Source: Roseateles_B sp041913905
Lineage (GTDB): Bacteria > Pseudomonadota > Gammaproteobacteria > Burkholderiales > Burkholderiaceae_C
Direction: 5' to 3'
Assembly: GCA_041913905.1 (NCBI GenBank)
Contig: JAYSEK010000001.1
Location: forward strand, 1-64,000
DNA length: 64,000 bases
The position numbers and the translations under genes were made by a program. The notes beneath the pieces are model-generated. The model ran no database searches and had not been told where the DNA came from. It saw nothing but the letters and a program-made list of their open reading frames with translations. This document shows positions 58,078 through 64,000 of the stretch, in pieces (the first letter of the stretch is position 1; each line of letters begins with the position of its first letter).

Positions 58078-59370
58078 TCACTCCCGCCACCGGAAGCGCC
58101 ACACGGCCAGGCCTGTCAGCAGCAAGGCGCTGCCGAACAGCACGGCGGCCGCCGTCAGGGCTGCATCCCAGCCCTGCCCGCGCCAGGTCATGGCATCGAG
58201 CCCGTCCACCGCCCAGCGCACCGGCACCCACAGGGTCAGGTCTTGCAGCCAGGTCGGGAAGACGAAGCTGGGCACCCAGGCACCGCCCAGCATCACGAGC
58301 ATCAGCGAAGCCATGATGGCCAGGCCACGGGTGGCCTCGGGCGAGCCGCCGATGGCCGCCAGCGCGAGGCCGAAGCCTGCCGTGAAGGCGCCCATACCCA
58401 GCACCACCACCACGAAGCCCGGCCAGCTGCCCTGCACCCGAAAGCCGAACAGGAGCATGCCTGCGGCCATCACCACCAGCAGCACCGCAGCCGAAATGAT
58501 CCAGCTGCTCAGGAAATGGCTGCCCAGCAACAGCCCCCGCGACAGCGGCGCGGCACGCAGGCGCTGCCACATGCCGCTGCGGCGGGCCATCAGCAAGCCG
58601 ACGCCCAGTTCCACGCCCAGCATCAGCACGAACTGCACGCCCATGCCCGAGAAGGCATGCGCATAGCCGTTGTAGCCCGCCTGACCGGCACTGAGGGCCT
58701 GGCTCTTGAGTGCATACGGCAGGCTGAGGACATCCCCCGCCAGGCCTGCGGCGGAAGCCGCCGGTTCGCCGGGCATGGGCGCCTGCAGGTCGCGCACCGT
58801 GCGGGCCAGGGCCTTGAGCTGCGCGCGCCGCGCCGCCGGGATCCCGCTCGCATCGAGGTCGGACTCGAGCCTCGCCAAGCCGTCGCCGGCCTGCTCCTGA
58901 TCGAAGCCCTGCGCCAGCGTCTCCCGCATGGCGTGCTGGGCCAGCAGCCCCTCCAGCATCGGGGCGGCCATGGATTCGCTGGGGTCGTACCACAGCTGCA
59001 CCTCCGGCAGCCGGCGGCGACCGTCCCACCAGCGCGAGGCCTGTCCACCGAAGCCGGCCGGCAGCAGCAAGGCGGCGCGGCGCTCGCCCTTGCGCACCGC
59101 CTCGTCGGCTTGCTGGCGTGTCATCGGCTGCACCGCCAGCCTGGCGTCCTGCTGCAGCTGGCGGCCGATGCGCTGGCTGAGCGGGGAGCCGTCCTCATCG
59201 ACCCAGGCCACCTTCAGCCGCGCCGGCTCCTTGGGGCCGCTGCCACCGAAAAGGCTGCCAAAGAAGGCGGCGATCAGGATGGGCATCAGCAGGTGGGTGA
59301 TCAGGGCCTTGCGGTTCTTCAGGTACAGCTGCAGCTGGGTCCGCACCAGCGCCATCAATGCATGAACCAT
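58078..59370 (-). CDS. ABC-2 type transporter permease
   Basis: A 430-residue membrane protein with one N-terminal helix (ALITHLLMPILIAAFFGSLFG), a large extracytoplasmic domain of about 200 residues, and five C-terminal helices, the type-V-like ABC-2 layout (YhhJ/LinK type). GAGGAG 7 bases upstream supports the ATG at 59370. It follows its ATPase by 11 bases, forming a two-gene exporter for an unknown substrate, possibly a drug or lipid. Confidence 0.88.
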   Translation of the reverse strand: MVHALMALVRTQLQLYLKNRKALITHLLMPILIAAFFGSLFGGSGPKEPARLKVAWVDEDGSPLSQRIGRQLQQDARLAVQPMTRQQADEAVRKGERRAALLLPAGFGGQASRWWDGRRRLPEVQLWYDPSESMAAPMLEGLLAQHAMRETLAQGFDQEQAGDGLARLESDLDASGIPAARRAQLKALARTVRDLQAPMPGEPAASAAGLAGDVLSLPYALKSQALSAGQAGYNGYAHAFSGMGVQFVLMLGVELGVGLLMARRSGMWQRLRAAPLSRGLLLGSHFLSSWIISAAVLLVVMAAGMLLFGFRVQGSWPGFVVVVLGMGAFTAGFGLALAAIGGSPEATRGLAIMASLMLVMLGGAWVPSFVFPTWLQDLTLWVPVRWAVDGLDAMTWRGQGWDAALTAAAVLFGSALLLTGLAVWRFRWRE

Positions 59371-59381
59371 GCTCGTTCTCC

Positions 59382-60335
59382 TCAATCGCGCAACTGGCGC
59401 CCCGTCAGGGACAGGAAGAGCTGCTCCAGGCTCGGGCGCTCGGTATGCAGGCCCTGCAGGTTCAGCGAATGGTTGGACAGCAGCTGCAGCACCTGCGGCA
59501 GCGGCTCCATGGAACTCAGCTCCAGACGCAGGCCCGGTGAACGCTCGTCGTCCTGGACCTGCTGAACGCCGGGCATCTGCCGCAGGGCGGACCGCAGCGC
59601 CTCAGGCACCCGGCCGTCCAGCTCCAGGCAGACGGCGGGCACCAGCACGGCGGCATTCAGCAGCTCGCGGGTATGGCCGGCAGCCACGATGCGGCCATGG
59701 TCCATGATGAGCAGGCGCTCGCACAGGCGCTCGGCCTCTTCCATGTAGTGGGTGGTATAGAGCAGCGCTTTGCCGGCGTCCCTCAGCGTGCACAAGGCCT
59801 CGAAGACGGCGTTGCGGCTTTGCGGGTCGACGCCCACCGTGGGCTCGTCCAGGATCACGATGGCCGGGTCGTGCAGCAGCGCGCAGGCGATGTGCAGGCG
59901 GCGCTTCATGCCGCCGCTGAACGCCGACACGGCATCGCCTGCGCGGTCGCGCAGGCCCGCCAGGTCCAGCGCGGCGTCCACGCCGTGCGTCAGGCGCTTG
60001 CCGGACAGGCCGTACAAGGCCCCGAAGGCGCGCAGATTGGCCTGCGCGCTCAAGGCCTCATGCAGGGCCAGCTCCTGCGGAACGAGGCCCAGCAGCCCCT
60101 TGCGCGGATCGGCATCACCCCGCACGGGCTGGCCGTCGATCAGACAGGTGCCGGCATCGGCCTCGACCAGGCCGGCGAGCATGGACACGGTCGTGCTCTT
60201 GCCCGCGCCATTGGGGCCCAGCAGGCCCAGGATCTCGCCGCGGTGCAGTTCAAGGTCCAGCCCGCGGACCACCTCCTGCTCGCCGTAGCGCTTGCGCAGG
60301 CCCCGGGCCTGGAGAATTGCTGCCGGATCAGCCAT
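59382..60335 (-). CDS. ABC transporter ATP-binding protein (DrrA/CcmA type)
   Basis: A 317-residue ATPase with Walker A LLGPNGAGKSTTVSML, Q-loop VPQELAL, signature FSGGMKRRLHIACALL, Walker B AIVILDEPTVGVDP and H-loop LLYTTHYMEEAE, all intact. The 90-residue C-terminal extension after the core is typical of DrrA-type drug or polysaccharide exporters. It pairs with the permease downstream. Confidence 0.93.
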   Translation of the reverse strand: MADPAAILQARGLRKRYGEQEVVRGLDLELHRGEILGLLGPNGAGKSTTVSMLAGLVEADAGTCLIDGQPVRGDADPRKGLLGLVPQELALHEALSAQANLRAFGALYGLSGKRLTHGVDAALDLAGLRDRAGDAVSAFSGGMKRRLHIACALLHDPAIVILDEPTVGVDPQSRNAVFEALCTLRDAGKALLYTTHYMEEAERLCERLLIMDHGRIVAAGHTRELLNAAVLVPAVCLELDGRVPEALRSALRQMPGVQQVQDDERSPGLRLELSSMEPLPQVLQLLSNHSLNLQGLHTERPSLEQLFLSLTGRQLRD

Positions 60336-60484
60336 GCCGCCGCTCCTGAAGTCACGATGGCGTGAAGTCTAGGCAGCCGGCACCTGCCGCCAGGCCGGCC
60401 TTGTGACGAACGGACAATGCCGCAGACGAATCGACAGCCGGCAGCGCGCCTCGGCAGCTCGGATGCCCCGATAAAATCGAGGCC

Positions 60485-62455
60485 ATGAGCGCCTCGCCCA
60501 AGCACCTCGAACTCCTCGCCCCCGCCAAGACCGCCGACATCGGCATCGAAGCCGTCAACCATGGCGCCGACGCCGTCTACATCGGCGGTCCCGGCTTTGG
60601 CGCCCGCCACAACGCCAGCAACGAGATCCAGGACATCGAGCGCCTGGTGCGCCATGCCCACCGCTACGGCGCGCGCATCTTCATCACGCTGAACACCATC
60701 CTGCGTGACGACGAGCTGGAGGGCGCGCGCCGCATGGCCTGGCAGGTCTACGAGGCCGGTGCCGACGCGCTCATCGTGCAGGACATGGGCCTGACCCAGA
60801 TCGACCTGCCGCCCATCCAGCTGCATGCCAGCACGCAATGCGACATCCGCACGCCGGAGAAGGCCCGCTTCCTGCAGGATGCCGGCTTCTCGCAAGTCGT
60901 CGCCGCCCGCGAGCTGACCCTGCCGCAGATCCGGGCCATGGCCGACGCCCTCAGCACGGCACAGCTGGAGTTCTTCATCCACGGCGCCTTGTGCGTGGCC
61001 TACAGCGGCCAGTGCTTCATCAGCCATGCGCATACCGGCCGCAGCGCCAATCGCGGCGACTGCTCGCAGGCCTGCCGCCTGCCCTACGAGGTGGTCGATG
61101 CGCAGGGCCGCATCGTCGCGCACCAGAAGCATGTGCTGTCCATGAAGGACAACGACCAGAGCGCCAATCTGCGCGCGCTGGTCGATGCGGGCGTGCGCAG
61201 CTTCAAGATCGAGGGCCGCTACAAGGACATGGGCTATGTGAAGAACATCACCGGCCACTACCGCCTGCTGCTGGACGAGATCCTGGAGGAGCGGCCGGGG
61301 CTCGCGCGGGCGTCCAGCGGCCGCACCCGGCTGTTCTTCACCCCCGACCCCGACCGCAGCTTCAACCGCGGCGCCACCGATTACTTCGTCAATGGCCGCA
61401 AGGAAGACATCGGCGCCTTCGACACGCCCAAGCATGCCGGCCTGCCGCTGGGCTGGGTCAGCAAGGTGGGCAGCGACAGCTTCGAAGTCGAGCTCGAAGA
61501 AGGCGTGAGCCCGCTCAACAACGGCGACGCCCTCACCTACCTGGACCTGCAGAAAGAGCTGGTGGGCCTGCGGGTCAACGTGGCCACGCCCCTGGACGCG
61601 AACGGGCGCCGCTACCGCGTCGAACCGAATGAGCCGCTGGCCGAGCTGAAGGATCTGCGCCGCGACGTGGCCCTGTCCCGCAACCGCGACATGGCCTGGG
61701 ACCGGCTGCTGGAGAAGAAGTCGGCCGAGCGCCGCATCGCCCTGGACCTCAGCCTGATGGAGACGCCCGAAGGCATCGCCCTGCAGCTGATCGACGAGGA
61801 CGGCCACGCCGCCTACACCGAGCTTGCGCTGGACAAGCAGCCGGCCCTGCAGCCCGAGCGGGCCGAGGCCGGCGCGCGCGAGGCGCTGGCCAAGCTGGGC
61901 ACGACCATTTTCGAAGCCCGCGATCTGAACCTGCTCTGGTCGCGCCCGCTCTTCGTCCCCGCCAGCCAGCTCAATGCCCTGCGCCGTGAGGCCATCGAAG
62001 CACTGGAAGACGCCCGGCAGGCCGCCCTGCCGCGCCTGCCGCGGGCCGAACCGGTCGAGCCGCCGGTGGCCTATCCCGAGGACACGCTGTCCTACCTGGC
62101 CAATGTCTTCAACCACCGGGCCCGCGACTTCTACGCCCGCCACGGCGTGCGCGTGATCGAGGCGGCCTATGAAAGCCACGAGGAGCACGGCGAGGTGAGC
62201 CTCATGATCACCAAGCATTGCGTGCGCTACTCGCTGTCGCTGTGCCCCAAGCAGGCCAAGGGCGTGACCGGCGTGCAGGGCACGGTCCGGGCCGAGCCCA
62301 TGCAGCTGGTCAACGGCAAGGAGAAGCTGACCCTGCGCTTCGACTGCAAGCCCTGCGAGATGCACGTGGTGGGCAAGATCAAGAAGAGCGTGCTGCAGCA
62401 GCTGCCTGCTGCACCCATCCAGTTCTACAAGGCGCGACCCAAGACGGCGCATTGA
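60485..62455 (+). CDS. rlhA: U32-family 23S rRNA C2501 hydroxylase
   Basis: A 656-residue U32-peptidase-family protein. The N-terminal domain has LELLAPAKTADIGIEAVNHGADAVYIGG and the family signature FFIHGALCVAYSGQCFISH, with Cys residues in GDCSQACRLPYE that likely bind an iron-sulfur cluster. A long C-terminal DUF3656 region with Cys in KHCVRYSLSLCPKQ and FDCKPCEM follows. This length and domain order match RlhA (YdcP), which forms 5-hydroxycytidine at position 2501 of 23S rRNA; the shorter TrhP/YegQ lacks the extension. A TAAAAT element lies 8 bases before the start codon. Confidence 0.88.
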   Translation: MSASPKHLELLAPAKTADIGIEAVNHGADAVYIGGPGFGARHNASNEIQDIERLVRHAHRYGARIFITLNTILRDDELEGARRMAWQVYEAGADALIVQDMGLTQIDLPPIQLHASTQCDIRTPEKARFLQDAGFSQVVAARELTLPQIRAMADALSTAQLEFFIHGALCVAYSGQCFISHAHTGRSANRGDCSQACRLPYEVVDAQGRIVAHQKHVLSMKDNDQSANLRALVDAGVRSFKIEGRYKDMGYVKNITGHYRLLLDEILEERPGLARASSGRTRLFFTPDPDRSFNRGATDYFVNGRKEDIGAFDTPKHAGLPLGWVSKVGSDSFEVELEEGVSPLNNGDALTYLDLQKELVGLRVNVATPLDANGRRYRVEPNEPLAELKDLRRDVALSRNRDMAWDRLLEKKSAERRIALDLSLMETPEGIALQLIDEDGHAAYTELALDKQPALQPERAEAGAREALAKLGTTIFEARDLNLLWSRPLFVPASQLNALRREAIEALEDARQAALPRLPRAEPVEPPVAYPEDTLSYLANVFNHRARDFYARHGVRVIEAAYESHEEHGEVSLMITKHCVRYSLSLCPKQAKGVTGVQGTVRAEPMQLVNGKEKLTLRFDCKPCEMHVVGKIKKSVLQQLPAAPIQFYKARPKTAH

Positions 62456-62602
62456 CGCGAGCCGTGCGGGACTCACGGGCCCCGCGTTGACGCGACGCCC
62501 AAGCGGCCCGGCCTGTGATACCGTGGAACGGCACAAGCCCTTTGCTGCTGTACGGCATGCCGCCCACCGCATTCCACGCTGCCCTACCTCAGGACCCTTG
62601 CC

Positions 62603-64000
62603 ATGGCTGAGGGCCCGCAGCACCGCTTCATGCGCCGCTGGACCACCCTGGGCACCGGCTACTGGCCCGTCGCCCTGAGCCTGGTGCTGAGCCTGGCCGT
62701 CTGCACGACGCTGGCCCGCCTCAGCGCCCAGCAAGGGCTGGAACAGGAGCGCCGCCAGGTCGCCGAGCAGTTGGGCCAGCTGCGCAGCCGCCTCGAACTG
62801 GCCGCCCGCAACACCTTTGCCTCGTCCCAGTCCCTGGAGGCCATGATCCAGCTGGACGGCGGACTCAGCGAGGCCCGCTTCGCGCCCTTGGCCGACAAGG
62901 CCATCAAGCTATACCCGCACCTGCGCAACATCGCCATCGCGCCGGACGACGTGATCCGCCTGGTCTACCCGCGCCCAGGCAATGAACGGGCGCTGGGCCT
63001 GGACTACCGCACCGTCCCCGTGCAGTGGCGCCAAGTGCAGCAGGCGCGCGAGCGCCGGGCGCCGCTGATGGTCGCGCCCGTTCAGCTGGTGCAGGGCGGC
63101 CAGGGGCTGATCCTGCGCAATCCCGTGTTCCTGCCCCGCGCGGCAGGGCAGCCGCCCAGCTACTGGGGCGTGATCTCCGTGGTGGCGGACCTGGATCGAT
63201 TCATGACGGACGCCGGGCTTGGCGGCCATGTGGAGCTTCAACTGCTGCTGACCGAGGCCCAAGACGGCCATGAGACCGGCCACGTGATCTGGGGCTCGCC
63301 AGCCTTGCTGAAGCAGCCGCGCGAGGCACTGGTGCAGCAGCTGGTGCAGGTGCCTGGCGCCCAGTGGCTGCTGGGTGCCCAGCCCGTTGACGGCTGGATG
63401 GCCGATGCGTTTCGCTGGGGATCGCCCGAGGTGCTGGCCTCCGCCGCCGCCGGCGCCGTGCTGAGCCTGCTGCTCGCACTGCTGGTCTGGCAGAGCCGGG
63501 CGCTGCGACAGCGCAACCTGGCGCTGGCGCGCGAAATCGGCGAGGGTCAGCTGGCACGCGCGCAGCTGGAGGAATCGCAGGCCCGCTTTCGCAGCATGGC
63601 CGCGCTGGCCAGCGACTGGATCTGGGAGCAGGACGAACAGTTGCGCTTCACCTACATCTCGCGCATCGCCGAAGAGGCGACCGAGGTGCAGAGCAGCCAG
63701 GTGCTGGGCCACCGCCGCTGGGACTCGCCGGCCCTGCTTCCCGGTGTCGACTGGGAAGCGCACAAGGCCATGCTGGCCCGCCGCGAACCCTTCCGCGACT
63801 TCGAATATGCCCAGCGGACGCCGGAGGGCGGCATCCGCCATGTGAGCATTTCCGGCGTTCCCTACTATGACGCCGACGGCGTGTTCAAGGGCTATCGCGG
63901 CACGGGCCGCAACATCACCGCCGCCAAGGAGGCGGAAGCCGCGCTGCGCCGTTCGCAGCAGGAGCTGACCACCGCGCGCGATCGCCTGCAGGCCGTGCTC
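62603..64000 (+). CDS. CHASE/PAS membrane sensor protein, cut by window end
   Basis: The reading frame runs 466 codons from the ATG at 62603 to the last base without a stop. An N-terminal transmembrane helix (about 20-40) precedes a periplasmic CHASE domain (about 75-240; HLRNIAIAPDDVIRLVYPR, ALGLDYR) and a second helix around residue 280 (VLASAAAGAVLSLLLALLVW). A PAS domain follows (about 325-440; SDWIWEQDEQLRFTYIS, GYRGTGRNITAAKEAE) and the beginning of a coiled coil. The output domain, histidine kinase or GGDEF/EAL, lies outside the window. It probably senses a small extracellular ligand. Confidence 0.88.
   Translation, partial: MAEGPQHRFMRRWTTLGTGYWPVALSLVLSLAVCTTLARLSAQQGLEQERRQVAEQLGQLRSRLELAARNTFASSQSLEAMIQLDGGLSEARFAPLADKAIKLYPHLRNIAIAPDDVIRLVYPRPGNERALGLDYRTVPVQWRQVQQARERRAPLMVAPVQLVQGGQGLILRNPVFLPRAAGQPPSYWGVISVVADLDRFMTDAGLGGHVELQLLLTEAQDGHETGHVIWGSPALLKQPREALVQQLVQVPGAQWLLGAQPVDGWMADAFRWGSPEVLASAAAGAVLSLLLALLVWQSRALRQRNLALAREIGEGQLARAQLEESQARFRSMAALASDWIWEQDEQLRFTYISRIAEEATEVQSSQVLGHRRWDSPALLPGVDWEAHKAMLARREPFRDFEYAQRTPEGGIRHVSISGVPYYDADGVFKGYRGTGRNITAAKEAEAALRRSQQELTTARDRLQAVL

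Noticed and set aside
1..64000. CRISPR arrays, insertion sequences, rRNA or tRNA genes
   Set aside because: No spaced direct-repeat array, transposase motif, rRNA sequence or tRNA cloverleaf was seen by eye; the tmRNA is the only stable RNA found.

Overview
The window is a high-GC proteobacterial chromosome segment. The best fit is a betaproteobacterium of the order Burkholderiales, in the Rubrivivax/Leptothrix/Roseateles area. The tmRNA tag reads ANDEKFALAA, two proteins carry PEP-CTERM sorting signals, and the housekeeping set (gph-ubiG, map-glnD, pcm-rhodanese-tolC, upp, rlmB) fits that group. This placement is inference from gene content; no search was run.

Layout. 1-3 kb: glutathione S-transferase, an orphan ABC ATPase, and a PEP-CTERM protein with a good sigma-54 promoter candidate. 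3-4.7 kb: a decayed HipBA toxin-antitoxin module (intact HipB, truncated and stop-interrupted HipA) next to the 3' end of the tmRNA gene, with two matching operator-like palindromes. 4.7-10.8 kb: gph, ubiG, a stand-alone acetolactate synthase-type enzyme divergent from an Lrp/AsnC regulator, a small Lys-rich exported protein, a prolyl-4-hydroxylase-type oxygenase and yaaA. 10.8-18.6 kb: a colinear minus-strand run tetR - membrane fusion protein - RND pump - pcm - rhodanese - tolC, with a perfect TetR-type palindrome upstream. 18.7-23.1 kb: uppP, map, glnD. 23.3-26.4 kb: a 1025-residue globin-GAF-PAS-PAS-GGDEF-EAL protein for cyclic-di-GMP turnover.

The accessory heart of the window is 26.4-49.5 kb, almost entirely minus strand. 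Reading in the direction of transcription it encodes a TPR/SPINDLY-type (family GT41) glycosyltransferase, a LapB/LapC/LapE-like type I secretion system, KdnB and KdnA homologues (8-amino-Kdo synthesis), a family 2 glycosyltransferase, a NeuB-type ulosonate synthase and an SpsF-like cytidylyltransferase. A probable terminator follows. Then come a DUF4910 peptidase-like protein, a FemAB/GNAT-like protein, a DegT-family protein, another family 2 glycosyltransferase, an alpha/alpha-toroid-like protein, a C-methyltransferase, a putative GT-B protein, a fused acetyltransferase-FdtA ketoisomerase and an FdtB-type aminotransferase. A separate sugar acetyltransferase converges on the end. The set suggests a surface glycan containing 3-acetamido-3,6-dideoxyhexose and an unusual ulosonic acid, possibly attached to, or co-displayed with, a protein exported by the type I system. 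No type I substrate is visible in the window.

49.7-64 kb: a 2-hydroxyacid dehydrogenase coupled to a split chromate transporter, a C-type-lectin PEP-CTERM protein, upp, rlmB, a DUF1624 membrane protein, an HtrA-like protease, a lipoprotein and beta-barrel pair, an ABC-2 exporter, rlhA, and the start of a CHASE/PAS sensor that runs off the end. No CRISPR array, insertion sequence or tRNA was seen. No intergenic stretch exceeds about 300 bases.
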